From: Pseudomonas sp. N3-W
GTDB taxonomy: Bacteria > Pseudomonadota > Gammaproteobacteria > Pseudomonadales > Pseudomonadaceae
Length of the DNA stretch: 64,000 nucleotides
Reading direction: 5' to 3'
Assembly: GCF_024970185.1 (NCBI RefSeq)
Contig: NZ_CP103965.1
Location: 4,669,001 to 4,733,000 of the forward strand
In this document: piece by piece, positions 30,114 through 39,512 of the stretch
How the letters are laid out: every line of letters begins with the position of its first letter
Position numbering within the stretch: position 1 is the first letter of the stretch
Translations under genes and position numbers: made by a program
Notes under the pieces: model-generated
Databases searched by the model: none
Told to the model about the DNA's origin: nothing
The model's input: the letters and a program-made list of their open reading frames with translations, nothing else

Positions 30114-31397
30114 ATGAACTTCCCTGCAAAAATCCATCGTGACAGTGAACATCTCGAAATTGACATTGCAGAATCTCTTCGGCTTTTATGGAAGCAGCGA
30201 GGTATTGTTCTTCTATTTTCCGCTCTCTCCACAGCGGTCGCAGTGACTTATGTTTTATTGGCTCAGCCGCAGTACAAAGTCCAAAGCTATATCAGACCTG
30301 TCGCCTCAGCGAGCCTGGACACACTGAACGAGTCCGGCCTTTACAAACTCAAGCCAGAGGACGCTTTACGACGCGTAGGTTCCTCTATGGAGTCCTATGA
30401 CGTACGTTTGACATTTTTCAAACTCAACCCGGAGTTGCTAGCGCCATTACAAGTGCCGGGACAGACACTCGAAGAGCTGTTCGAAAAATTCAATTCAAAG
30501 GCCTTTACCATTGATGCGATCGACCCTAAAAAAACCGCAAACCTTTCTGAAGCTATCCAACTTGGCGTAGAGTATCCGGCCGGCGTCGACGGTGTTGCTA
30601 TTGCCAATAAGTTCACCGACTTTGTCGTCAAACGCGAAAAAGAAAAAGTTGAGTCTGACTTAAAAACTCTTATTGCTAACCGCACAGAAGATATAGAAAG
30701 AAAGTTAATCTCAAAAAAAGCAGCATACGACGCGGAAAAAGACTCAAAAATCGCGGAACTGCTTGAAAAAGATCAGCTGAAAAAAGAAACACTTCAAGAT
30801 GAACTGAAAGCGCTGCGCCAGCAATTACAAAGCCGTCGACAAAATCGTATCAAGCAATTGGATGAAGCAATAACAATCGCCAAGAAACTGGGCATTGTTA
30901 CTCCAACCACGCCGTCAGCCCTGGGCGACTCAAACGAAACCAGACAAGGCAACATGATTCGGACAGAGGTAAGCAACCAACAAATACCTCTGTATTTCAT
31001 GGGACAATCAGCACTTGAGGCTGAACGTGGAACACTGGTTTCCCGAAATTCCGATGACTTTACAGAGCCACGTGTCGATGAGATTCAAAAGGAACTCAGT
31101 CTCCTCACCAACAACCGTCAAGTAGCTCTCTTGAGACAACGTAGTAACGAAGAACTGTTCCTGAAAGGCTTAGGTGAAATACGCGAAGAGTTAGCACACC
31201 TGAAAAGCCTGCACATCGACTTCGATCAATTTAATCTGGTGGATATAGACAAAATTGCATCGCCTCCTGAGGCACCTATAAAACCAAAGAAAGCGTTGAT
31301 CGTCGGCATTGGCTTGATGCTCGGCCTATTACTTGGACTTATGGTCGCCATGTTGCGAGGAATTACACTCTTGAAAGAGCAAAAAAACGAAGCCTGA
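30114..31397 (+). CDS. wzz: Wzz/chain-length determinant protein (long form)
   Basis: A 427-residue polysaccharide co-polymerase. TM1 lies at about 32-52, a large periplasmic part at about 55-385 contains a long lysine/glutamate-rich coiled coil (about 180-265), and TM2 (about 390-412, KALIVGIGLMLGLLLGLMVAML) carries the Pro/Gly-rich lead-in PPEAPIKPKK typical of Wzz. It controls the length of Wzy-made polysaccharide. GAGG eight bases before the ATG. It is longer than the second Wzz at the other end of the cluster (352 residues), like Wzz2/FepE types giving very long chains. Single-gene unit ending at a terminator. Confidence 0.9.
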   Translation: MNFPAKIHRDSEHLEIDIAESLRLLWKQRGIVLLFSALSTAVAVTYVLLAQPQYKVQSYIRPVASASLDTLNESGLYKLKPEDALRRVGSSMESYDVRLTFFKLNPELLAPLQVPGQTLEELFEKFNSKAFTIDAIDPKKTANLSEAIQLGVEYPAGVDGVAIANKFTDFVVKREKEKVESDLKTLIANRTEDIERKLISKKAAYDAEKDSKIAELLEKDQLKKETLQDELKALRQQLQSRRQNRIKQLDEAITIAKKLGIVTPTTPSALGDSNETRQGNMIRTEVSNQQIPLYFMGQSALEAERGTLVSRNSDDFTEPRVDEIQKELSLLTNNRQVALLRQRSNEELFLKGLGEIREELAHLKSLHIDFDQFNLVDIDKIASPPEAPIKPKKALIVGIGLMLGLLLGLMVAMLRGITLLKEQKNEA

Positions 31398-31520
31398 GAC
31401 TATGTGTTCCACTTGATAGATGGATAATATTCTAACTTTTTTATTATAAAGGGAGAGATAGACTCATCGCTCCCTTGCAATCAATCTTTGGCACACGCGA
31501 AAACGCTTCTCACGTCCCAA

Positions 31521-31549
31521 AAAAAGGCCGATCAATGATCGGCCTTTTT
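31521..31549. terminator. Bidirectional terminator between wzz and comEA-like gene
   Basis: AAAAAGGCCGATC / GATCGGCCTTTTT with a three-base loop. It serves the plus-strand wzz and the convergent minus-strand comEA-like gene. Confidence 0.92.
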
Positions 31550-31563
31550 GCTTACTCTCGTGA

Positions 31564-31899
31564 TTAATTCACTTGTAGCTTGTCACGGTTTCTTTCCAGA
31601 ATCGCCTTTCCAATCCCCTGGACTTCCAGCAGCTCATCCACCGAGGTGAATGGTCCGTTAGTTTCACGATACGTAACAATTGCATTGGCCTTGGCCTCAC
31701 CAATACCGGCTAACTCACGGTGAAGCGTCGATGCATCCGCCCCATTGAGATCAACCTTAGCGCTCGTTACCCCTTTGGTGGCAGCCATTACCACGGAAGG
31801 CTCAACCGCACCGGGCTTGGCTTCCGGTGCAGCGAGGACGGCAGTAGAAGCACTGCTCAAGAGAGCAAAAACCAAGGAGTAGAAATAGCCTGTACGCAT
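31564..31899 (-). CDS. ComEA-like helix-hairpin-helix protein
   Basis: A 111-residue protein with a signal peptide (about 1-24, ending STAVLAA). A ComEA-type HhH domain follows (about 50-111: VDLNGADAS, LAGIGEAKANAIVTYRETNG and LLEVQGIGKAILERNRDKL). It would be exported and bind DNA non-specifically; ComEA binds DNA in the periplasm during uptake. The ATG at 31899 has GGAG at good spacing; an ATG at 31917 is possible. As I recall, P. aeruginosa has the same small gene next to wbpM (PA3140), so its position is conserved despite no obvious link to O-antigen. Confidence 0.88.
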   Translation of the reverse strand: MRTGYFYSLVFALLSSASTAVLAAPEAKPGAVEPSVVMAATKGVTSAKVDLNGADASTLHRELAGIGEAKANAIVTYRETNGPFTSVDELLEVQGIGKAILERNRDKLQVN

Positions 31900-32011
31900 A
31901 ATGAAGCTCCATGACATCAATTGAAAGAAGCAGCTTTTCCGAAGCTGCCCTCCAAATTTAGTTGATGTCGTGGAGCTGTCAAAAGTGTGTTCGTTACAGG
32001 ATATGAAACAA

Positions 32012-34000
32012 TCAGGGTTCCAGGCGCCGTTGCTGGTAGATCCAGTCAACGATGTCACCATCAGGCGTGTAACCGCTTACGGTATCGCGAAGCAACTGGC
32101 GGACCTTGGCATAGTCATCTTGCTCGACCGCGACCAACAGCTCGCTAAGCCTTGCCTTGAGTACATCCCAGCTGAGGTAGTCTTCGCTGGCAGTCATGAT
32201 CATCGGATGCTGGGTCGCTGCAACGTTGTCACCAATCAGCAACTCCTCATACAGCTTTTCACCAGGACGAAGGCCTGTGAATTCGATGGAGATATCACCT
32301 TGCGGATTCTTTTCGGAACGGACACTCAGACCTGAAAGGTGAATCATTTTCTCGGCCAGTTCGACAATCTTTACCGGCTCGCCCATGTCGAGTACAAAAA
32401 CATCGCCTCCCAAGCCCATCGAGCCCGCCTGAATCACAAGCTGGGCGGCCTCCGGGATGGTCATGAAATAGCGCGTAATCTTCGGATGAGTGACAGTAAG
32501 AGGCCCACCCAACTGGATTTGCTTGTGAAATAGAGGGATGACCGAACCGGAAGAGCCCAATACGTTGCCAAAACGCACCATCGTGAATCGAGTTTTGTTG
32601 ACACGCGACACATTAGAAGTATCGCCAAACAATACGGGGGCCAGTTCCTGACTCAAAGCCTGAAGCGTCATTTCAGCCAAACGCTTTGTACTACCCATCA
32701 CGTTGGTGGGCCGTACAGCTTTGTCTGTAGAGATGAGTACGAAGTTATCGACCCCTGCCTGCAGGGCAGCTTGCGCAGTATTTAGAGTGCCAATGACATT
32801 ATTCAGTACGCCTTCAGCAATATTGTGCTCAACCATCGGCACATGTTTGTAAGCTGCAGCGTGGTAAACCGTATCCACGCGCCAGGTCTTCATGACATCC
32901 AGTAGCTTGTCCTGGTTGCGTACGGAACCCAGAATGGGGAGCACCTTCACGGCCAAGGACTCGCGCGCGATACGCTGCTCCAGTTCCGACAAGATGCTGT
33001 AGAGGTTGAACTCGCTGTGCTCAAACAGCAGCAGTGTACGAGGCCCCAAAGTCAGGATCTGACGGCAAAGTTCAGAACCGATCGACCCTCCAGCGCCTGT
33101 TACCAGGACCACCTGTGTCTTGATACAGTGTTCAAGTAGATCACCCTGTGCAGGCACCGCATCACGACCAAGCAGGTCGGCGATGTCAACTTCCTGGATG
33201 TCATCTACCTTTACGCGCCCACTGGCCAGGTCCATAAAGCCGGGAACACTACGGACATGCAAGGGGAACCCTTCGAGATATCCAAGGATTTCGCGGCGGC
33301 GCCCACGATTGGCCGACGGAATGGCCAGCAGAATTTCCTGAGCGCCCGTGGCATCGATCATCCGCTGAATATGCTTAGGCTTGTAGACCTGCAGCCCTGA
33401 AATAACACGGTCGGCAATACTGCCATCGTCGTCGATAAATGCCACAGGACGCATTACACGTCCCATTCGCAACGCTGCAACAAGCTGATTCCCCGCCGCG
33501 CCAGCACCGTAGATAGCAACCTTGGGCAGTCCATTGTCCCGGCTCGTAAATGGTACGTGCTGAGCAGCAGTAAACCAGTCGCCAAGGAAATACTGACGCA
33601 TGGCCAAGCGCAAACCGCCGATCATCAGCAAACTCAACCACCAATAATTAAAGATGATCGAGCGAGGAACGACATTCTGATGGTTGCTGTACCAATAGAC
33701 CACCACGCCAAGGATAAGCGCCGAAAGGCTCACGGCCTTTACAATTTCGATCAGCGCATCGTTGCCAAAATAACGCAGAACGGCACGGTACAACCCAAAC
33801 CGAATGAACAGGGGTATCGCCACAACAGGAGCGCACAAGAACAGCCATGTGTGATCCCTGAGAGGATTGATAATCTCATCAACCCCCAAACGTACGACAA
33901 ATGCCAACCAAAGCGCAGCCCAGACCAGCAATACATCGGTCACAACTTGCATCAGCCTTTTTTGCCGACGAGGAAGCTGGAGTAGCCATTGGCGAAGCAT
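32012..34000 (-). CDS. wbpM: UDP-GlcNAc 4,6-dehydratase, WbpM/FlaA1 family
   Basis: A 662-residue membrane enzyme with four N-terminal TM helices (about 15-130), a CoA-binding-like Rossmann domain (about 145-260) and the catalytic extended-SDR domain (about 290-590) with GAGGSIGSELC. The catalytic motif is NVMGSTK, with Met in the usual Tyr position, the SMK type of long dehydratases. It makes UDP-4-keto-6-deoxy-HexNAc, the precursor of QuiNAc and FucNAc. It is the distal conserved gene of Pseudomonas O-antigen loci. The ATG at 34000 (MLRQWLLQLPRRQKRLMQ) has AAGGA upstream and matches WbpM starts. Confidence 0.95.
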   Translation of the reverse strand: MLRQWLLQLPRRQKRLMQVVTDVLLVWAALWLAFVVRLGVDEIINPLRDHTWLFLCAPVVAIPLFIRFGLYRAVLRYFGNDALIEIVKAVSLSALILGVVVYWYSNHQNVVPRSIIFNYWWLSLLMIGGLRLAMRQYFLGDWFTAAQHVPFTSRDNGLPKVAIYGAGAAGNQLVAALRMGRVMRPVAFIDDDGSIADRVISGLQVYKPKHIQRMIDATGAQEILLAIPSANRGRRREILGYLEGFPLHVRSVPGFMDLASGRVKVDDIQEVDIADLLGRDAVPAQGDLLEHCIKTQVVLVTGAGGSIGSELCRQILTLGPRTLLLFEHSEFNLYSILSELEQRIARESLAVKVLPILGSVRNQDKLLDVMKTWRVDTVYHAAAYKHVPMVEHNIAEGVLNNVIGTLNTAQAALQAGVDNFVLISTDKAVRPTNVMGSTKRLAEMTLQALSQELAPVLFGDTSNVSRVNKTRFTMVRFGNVLGSSGSVIPLFHKQIQLGGPLTVTHPKITRYFMTIPEAAQLVIQAGSMGLGGDVFVLDMGEPVKIVELAEKMIHLSGLSVRSEKNPQGDISIEFTGLRPGEKLYEELLIGDNVAATQHPMIMTASEDYLSWDVLKARLSELLVAVEQDDYAKVRQLLRDTVSGYTPDGDIVDWIYQQRRLEP

Positions 34001-34124
34001 TTCAATATCCTTTTCTAATAAAGCAGGCGACAAGCTTATAGCTCAAGCGATTTTATCTCAAACGCCTTCAAGGGTTACTCCCCCCACCGCCAAGCGAAAA
34101 ACACTGAGTAAGAACCAAATCCGA

Positions 34125-35144
34125 TCAACGCTCGCGTTGACCCGCCTTGAACCGCAAGGCCAACACAACCAGCGGTGCGTAGGCGATCAGCAGAGCGGTA
34201 AAACCATCGACTTTACCCATAGTCACCAGTATGCTAATCGGCAGCAACCAAATTACATTGATACAGCTAACCGACAGGGTGACAGGCCGGTGGCCACCAT
34301 ACCGTCGGGTGGCAAATTGATAGGCGTGACTGCGATGAGCTTCGTACACCTTGTCGCCCCTTATCAGTCGGACAAACAAGGTACAGGTTGCGTCAACGAT
34401 GAATACGCCCAACAGAATCAGCCATCCCCACAACAATACCGGGTTCACCCACGCAGCCTGCAGAGACAGAAAACCGAGTGTAATACCGAGGAAACCGCTG
34501 CCCGCGTCGCCCATAAAAATACGCGCGGGTGGAAAATTCCAGTAGAGGAAGCCTGTCACAGCCAGCGCAAGGGCTACCGGCCCCCAGACAAAATCGAGAT
34601 TGCCGGAAATAACATAGAGAAGCGCACCGCCAAGGCAAACAAATATTGCCTCCAGGCTCGCAAGCCCGTCGATTCCGTCCATGAAGTTGTAAAGATTCAA
34701 CAACCAGACTAGATAGAAGCTTGCAAACAGGTAGCCCGCCAAACCCAGATTCAAGGCCATACCGAAAAAGGGAATAGCCGGCAACCCATTGAGAAGTACC
34801 ACCCCAATGATGGCGGCAGTAAAGTGTCCCAATAGCCGCCAGCGAGCGGGAATATGACCGTGATCGTCGAGAAAACCTACTACTGCAACGAGGCCGCCCG
34901 GAACAATTACAGCCCATGTCACCCCCCATGCCAGCTCGCCCGTCCAGGCGAGAAAAAGAGCACTCACTACAAAGGAGAGAACGATTGCCACGCCCCCGCC
35001 CCGCGGGGTGGGCAACACATGAGAACTGCGTGCATTGGGCACATCAATAAGACTATTTGACAATGCATACCGACGCAGTACGGCGGTGCCCAATAGCGAT
35101 CCAGCCAGCGCCAATGGCAAAATCCAAAATAAACTTGTCATCAA
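34125..35144 (-). CDS. wbpL: Undecaprenyl-phosphate sugar-1-phosphate transferase WbpL
   Basis: A 339-residue MraY/WecA-family polytopic enzyme. Diagnostic motifs are NARSSHVLPTPRGGG, DDHGHIPARWRL, NLYNFMDGIDGLAS, FMGDAGSGFLG and RSHAYQFATRRYGGH; the last is typical of WbpL. It starts O-unit assembly by moving a HexNAc-1-phosphate (QuiNAc or FucNAc in known systems) to undecaprenyl phosphate at the inner membrane. It overlaps the stop of the upstream reductase by four bases (ATGA). Confidence 0.95.
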   Translation of the reverse strand: MMTSLFWILPLALAGSLLGTAVLRRYALSNSLIDVPNARSSHVLPTPRGGGVAIVLSFVVSALFLAWTGELAWGVTWAVIVPGGLVAVVGFLDDHGHIPARWRLLGHFTAAIIGVVLLNGLPAIPFFGMALNLGLAGYLFASFYLVWLLNLYNFMDGIDGLASLEAIFVCLGGALLYVISGNLDFVWGPVALALAVTGFLYWNFPPARIFMGDAGSGFLGITLGFLSLQAAWVNPVLLWGWLILLGVFIVDATCTLFVRLIRGDKVYEAHRSHAYQFATRRYGGHRPVTLSVSCINVIWLLPISILVTMGKVDGFTALLIAYAPLVVLALRFKAGQRER

Positions 35145-36124
35145 CGCTGTTCCAAAAAGTCTTTAGCGGTTCTTTTCAAAGCTTCTTCTACTGATACAGG
35201 TGGATTCCACCCAAGAAGAGACTTGGTTTTCTGAATATCGACCTGCAGCGACCCACACAATCTTTGCGATAACGATCGACGTCCAAGGGCAACTGCACCC
35301 AATACCAGTAACGACGAGGGAATGGGGATAAGACGACTCTTGACGCCAAGGGCATCAGCTGTCCGTGTCAGTAGTTCGGTCGTAGAAAGGTCAATACCGT
35401 CGCTGACCAAAAATGCTTCCCCGGCTGCATCAGGGTGCTCCAGACAGACTAGAATCAAACTGACAAGGTTTTCGATCGATACCAAGCTACGCTTATTGAA
35501 AATGGCTCCGAAAGGTAGAGGAATGCCTTTCTGAAGCCAGCCCATCATATTTCTAAAGTTAGCTTTGACACCAGGCCCATAAATCAAGGTAGGGCGAATG
35601 ATGACAACTTCCATTCCGGTTTCGGTTGAAATTTTACGGAGCGCTTCTTCCGCCTCCTGCTTGGAAACCCCATAAGGATCGGAAGGTGCTGGGCAATCAT
35701 CTGCCTTGAAAGGATGCCCGGCGGCCGTACTCTCACCATTCACTTTAATGGAGCTAATAAAGACAAACCGCTTCACACCGGCAGCAGCAGCTTGTCGCGC
35801 AAGATTAATCGTACCCTCGACGTTAACCTTCCTGAACTCCGCCAATGCATCGGCAGCGACCTCCTTCATTACATGCACCCTTGCAGCAGCATGAACAACC
35901 AGAGCCGCATCCTTTAGTCCATCACTCCAATCGGTGTTGGACGATATACCGGGGATGATAAACGAATTTTCCGCAAGCACATCGTTGCGCGGAACTGAGC
36001 GTACAGCAGAAATCGGCATATACTTCTGATGATTTTTCAGGGCCTTGACCAACGCCGACCCTACAAACCCGGTAGCGCCAGTCACCACGATTCGCAAAGG
36101 CCCTTGAACTGTCTCGATAGTCAA
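35141..36124 (-). CDS. wbpV: WbpV-like UDP-4-keto-sugar reductase/epimerase
   Basis: A 327-residue extended SDR with TGATGFVGSALVKAL (NAD(P) loop), FISSIKVNGE (Ser) and YGVSK (Tyr/Lys). Immediately upstream of wbpL-wbpM, the position held by wbpV in P. aeruginosa serotype O6, where it reduces the WbpM product at C4 to give UDP-QuiNAc. A C4 epimerase yielding UDP-FucNAc is the alternative. The reading frame starts at a TTG (36124) overlapping the previous stop (TTGA), with AAGAGG upstream; no ATG precedes the NAD loop. Confidence 0.82.
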   Translation of the reverse strand: MTIETVQGPLRIVVTGATGFVGSALVKALKNHQKYMPISAVRSVPRNDVLAENSFIIPGISSNTDWSDGLKDAALVVHAAARVHVMKEVAADALAEFRKVNVEGTINLARQAAAAGVKRFVFISSIKVNGESTAAGHPFKADDCPAPSDPYGVSKQEAEEALRKISTETGMEVVIIRPTLIYGPGVKANFRNMMGWLQKGIPLPFGAIFNKRSLVSIENLVSLILVCLEHPDAAGEAFLVSDGIDLSTTELLTRTADALGVKSRLIPIPSSLLVLGAVALGRRSLSQRLCGSLQVDIQKTKSLLGWNPPVSVEEALKRTAKDFLEQR

Positions 36125-37281
36125 TTGAAAAACCTCTTGTACTCGCTAATTAACAATTCGGAACAGGCTTGAGAACCAAAATGGCTTTTCGCACGCTTCC
36201 GAGCAGCGTCGCCCATAGCAGACTGCAACGCCGGTTTACCCAATACCGAAAGGATGCCGGCCTGCAGTGAGGCAGCATCTTTGAGGGTAACCAAAACACC
36301 AGTTTCACCATCTACGATGGCATCAGACAATCCATAAATATTAGTCCCTACGGTCGGAGTCCCCATCGCTGCGGCTTCAATAACGACCGTACCAAATCCT
36401 TCTCGATAACTTGGCAAGCATAGTAGATCCGCAAACGCCATGTACTTTTCGGGCTCGTCTGAATACCCAACAACTTTGATATTATCGCGCACGCTGGCAT
36501 CAGCAACCCGATTTACAACTTCCTCACCAGCCGACTCAAAGGGGCCGACAAACACTAAAAACACATCAGGGTCTTTACGGACTATTTCATTAAAGGCAGT
36601 TATCAGCTCTTTAATACCTTTGTCAGGTGTAATCCTTCCGACGAACAGCAATATCTTTCCGGTATCAGTGATTTGCAACTCATTGCGCATGGCACGGAAT
36701 TCTTCAGCACTGTAACGAGAGGAATCGAACCGCTGAAGATCAATACCGGCAAGCGAACCAGCCCCTAACACCGATATTTTTTCTGCCTTTATAATCCCAT
36801 TAGATACAAGAAAATTCTTTTGACTTACACTATCTGCATAACAATGAGTATTCAGGCTTGCAATAACTTTATCACACAGTTTGAGGATCGTTCGTTTCAC
36901 GCCACTCATCGTGACCCACGGCTGACCTGTAAATGTATGCAACCGTACGCCAGTGCCTGCAAGACGGCCGGCGATAGCACAGAGCAGCCCGGCTTTGGGG
37001 GTGGTTGAATGAACAAGATCAAATTTATTTTTCTTAAAAACGCGGATTAACGATACTAAACTCAAAAAATCCTGGATCGGATTGATTTCCCGTTCGATAT
37101 TGACCGGAATATATGTTGAGCTTTTACTCGCCGCTAGGTCTTCACTCAACTCGTCGCTACTTGCGATCACGGTAACCGCCATACCAGACGCACTCAAGGC
37201 ATCGATCTGCGCGCTTAACTGGGTCAACACGAAGAACGGCACTGTCGAAACCCGAGCGATTTTTAATTCATCAGCCTGCAT
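36121..37281 (-). CDS. Glycosyltransferase family 4 (WbpU-like)
   Basis: A 386-residue GT-B enzyme. N-terminal acceptor domain (about 1-180) followed by the GT4 donor domain with LLFVGRITPDKGIKELI (about 210-226), LCLPSYREGFGTVVIEAAAMGTP and the E(x7)E pair. Likely adds the second sugar to the lipid-linked HexNAc, as GT4 genes do at this position (wbpU) in P. aeruginosa. Donor not determinable. The ATG at 37281 (MQADELKIARVS) follows GAGAGGGA; an in-frame start at 37311 is less likely. Base composition is lower in GC than the core genome. Confidence 0.88.
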   Translation of the reverse strand: MQADELKIARVSTVPFFVLTQLSAQIDALSASGMAVTVIASSDELSEDLAASKSSTYIPVNIEREINPIQDFLSLVSLIRVFKKNKFDLVHSTTPKAGLLCAIAGRLAGTGVRLHTFTGQPWVTMSGVKRTILKLCDKVIASLNTHCYADSVSQKNFLVSNGIIKAEKISVLGAGSLAGIDLQRFDSSRYSAEEFRAMRNELQITDTGKILLFVGRITPDKGIKELITAFNEIVRKDPDVFLVFVGPFESAGEEVVNRVADASVRDNIKVVGYSDEPEKYMAFADLLCLPSYREGFGTVVIEAAAMGTPTVGTNIYGLSDAIVDGETGVLVTLKDAASLQAGILSVLGKPALQSAMGDAARKRAKSHFGSQACSELLISEYKRFFN

Positions 37282-37431
37282 TGCAATTTCCCTCTCACGC
37301 TTTGGCGCCAACCAATGCCCTGCACCGAACAGGTAAATCCAACCGCTCGCAACCTGCAGGACACGCCAAAAAATAGGCTGATATTTTGTAGCAACTAGAA
37401 CCAGAACACAATCGATATGACGATTATCGGA

Positions 37432-38388
37432 TTACCGGTTTTCCTCAAAAAGTTCAGCAACAGCGATAGGCACTTCTCTTTCAGGCTTGAACCCGAAGAC
37501 TCTTTTCATTTTGGTAGAGGGATACGAGGTTCTGGCAACCAGGGCGTCAATTCGTTCCTGCGTAACCGGCAGACGAAAAAAACGATTTAAAATACTGATC
37601 ATCAGACGCAATGGGGCCTCAGGAAAACTCCACTTAGGCCTTGCGACCCCCTGAGCATCAGCTATCCCATTGATCATGTCCGAGAAGGCACAGTCATTCG
37701 AAATATTGAAAACCTCGCACTTAGATCGGACATCAAACCCACATAGCATTAACGCGGCAACGACATCATCAACATGCACATAAGTTGCGATAGCTGTTTT
37801 TTTCGAATTACCAACATAAAAAAACTTACCTTTACTTACAAACCGCCCCAACTGCCGAAGGGAGTTATTAGACATGCTTTTGCCAAACACATTGGAGGGC
37901 CGCAAAATTGCATAGCTGTAGAACTCATTCCCTCGGTTCTTTACGACAAGGGAATCCGCAATTGTTTTTGTTTCCTCATAGGGTCCCTTGGGATTTTCGA
38001 TAGTAAGTTCATCCACCAGACGAACCGTCCCCTGGGCCGGACCATAAGCACCAACACTGCTCAATTGGACGAAGTGGACTGGACGCTCCCTGGTCGCTAA
38101 GCGATTTGCAGCTAAAACCATCAACTCTGTGGCATCAACATGCAGAGACCGCATTAATTTTTCGTCGCGGATTTCACCCGCACAATTAAATACAACATCG
38201 CACCCGGACAACAGCGCATCATAGTCAACATCAGCGCTTGTCAGGTCAGCATGTACGACCTCTACACTTTCAAAATCGCATTTAAACACCGTACGCGTCA
38301 CGACTCTTACGTGATGGCCAGCCTCACAAAGACACGTAAGTAAACGACTTCCAATAAATCCTTTGGCACCCGTCAGCAGAACCCGCAT
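37432..38388 (-). CDS. NAD-dependent epimerase/dehydratase
   Basis: A 318-residue extended SDR with GAKGFIGSRLL (NAD loop), FVQLSSVGAYG (Ser) and YEETK (Tyr/Lys). It most resembles nucleotide-sugar C4 epimerases or reductases, but the exact sugar is unclear. The ATG at 38388 has AAGGAG upstream. It is separated from the GT4 gene by 150 bases, the largest gap in the minus-strand block between wecE and wbpL, and it nearly abuts the polymerase gene on the other side (one base). AT-rich. Confidence 0.85.
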   Translation of the reverse strand: MRVLLTGAKGFIGSRLLTCLCEAGHHVRVVTRTVFKCDFESVEVVHADLTSADVDYDALLSGCDVVFNCAGEIRDEKLMRSLHVDATELMVLAANRLATRERPVHFVQLSSVGAYGPAQGTVRLVDELTIENPKGPYEETKTIADSLVVKNRGNEFYSYAILRPSNVFGKSMSNNSLRQLGRFVSKGKFFYVGNSKKTAIATYVHVDDVVAALMLCGFDVRSKCEVFNISNDCAFSDMINGIADAQGVARPKWSFPEAPLRLMISILNRFFRLPVTQERIDALVARTSYPSTKMKRVFGFKPEREVPIAVAELFEENR

Positions 38389-38389
38389 C

Positions 38390-39472
38390 TTAAACTCCTT
38401 TATACAAATTCGTTCTATCTTCAATAACGCGCCGCCGACTGCCCCTTAAAATATTAGCGGTAATCGCACGCATGACGTAAGCCAGTTCGATCGGATAGAA
38501 AATCCATGCATAGATCCCAAATCGATCATTATAGGCGACATCAAACATCGCTATATGCAAACAAGACAAGAAAGCACAAATGTAAAAAATGTATGCCTCT
38601 CTTCTATTAGTCTCACCCAACATTTTCAGGGCAAATAGAAAAAAGACTGACAAGGAAGAGAACAGCCAAAAATCCCACCTAAAGCCAGTCACGTAAGCAA
38701 TATTATCAACATCGCTATAATTTATGACCAACCCGTAGCCGGACAAAAAGTCAAAAACCAAAGCGACCAGCATAGCGAAAAGCTTAAAATAAGACGCCAA
38801 TGAAACGACAATCCATAAAGCTACGACCGCGTAAATACTCACCCGTAAAATTAGCTTTCTAAAAACAAAAAACGGGAAGTACACAATTGATGACTTGTGG
38901 AGCAACGCTGCCATCATAGTGAATATACCGCCTCGCCACCAATTACCACGCACACTTGAAATCAACGCAAAATTGATAAGGCACATCGCGAAACCCTGAC
39001 GAATAATATTAGCCGTCAAGGAAAAGAAAAACGGATAAAATATAATCACTCCAAATACAAATAGTGACCACGAAGATCCTCGTCCGAACACTGCTTTAAT
39101 CAGAAAATAGTAGGACCATAGAAAAATAAAAGTAATGAAATAAAAGAAATAACTATAATCAAGACCCAACGCGCCAAAAAATTTCACTACCGCAATAAAA
39201 CCGGGCTCAAAGGTCTGAAACGGATTATCCAGCCCCAAGCTCATATCATTATAGAAATTTATGTACACCGCCGTATCGCCCTCCATGTCAAAGGGTCGAC
39301 TTGAAATATCGAACGAGACGATAACTATAGTAGTAAATACTATAAACAACTCAACAACACGAAAGACCTCTACGGTCCGTAGGCGTGGCACCAACGCTTT
39401 CACCATGGCGAAAAAAAACAAGAATGCCGCCACCATATAACATGCCGCGCCGTACAGACCAAAACCCATCAT
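38390..39472 (-). CDS. wzy: Putative O-antigen polymerase Wzy (EpsG family)
   Basis: A 360-residue polytopic protein with roughly nine to eleven hydrophobic helices. The family pattern FDMEGDTAVYINFYN, then TFEPGFIAVVKFF early in the protein, and NIIRQGFAMCLINFALIS in the middle, are hallmarks of EpsG-type polymerases (DxxxY and the RQG motif). No other Wzy candidate is present, so it probably polymerises the flipped O-units in the periplasm. GAGG lies before the ATG pair at 39472. Strongly AT-rich, typical of wzy genes. Confidence 0.85.
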   Translation of the reverse strand: MMGFGLYGAACYMVAAFLFFFAMVKALVPRLRTVEVFRVVELFIVFTTIVIVSFDISSRPFDMEGDTAVYINFYNDMSLGLDNPFQTFEPGFIAVVKFFGALGLDYSYFFYFITFIFLWSYYFLIKAVFGRGSSWSLFVFGVIIFYPFFFSLTANIIRQGFAMCLINFALISSVRGNWWRGGIFTMMAALLHKSSIVYFPFFVFRKLILRVSIYAVVALWIVVSLASYFKLFAMLVALVFDFLSGYGLVINYSDVDNIAYVTGFRWDFWLFSSLSVFFLFALKMLGETNRREAYIFYICAFLSCLHIAMFDVAYNDRFGIYAWIFYPIELAYVMRAITANILRGSRRRVIEDRTNLYKGV

Positions 39473-39512
39473 CTTATTGCCTCATCTCACCCAAAATATA
39501 CCATGCATCTAA

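Noticed and set aside
29893..30117. A 74-codon plus-strand frame before wzz
   Set aside because: No ribosome site and no recognisable protein features; probably wzz leader.
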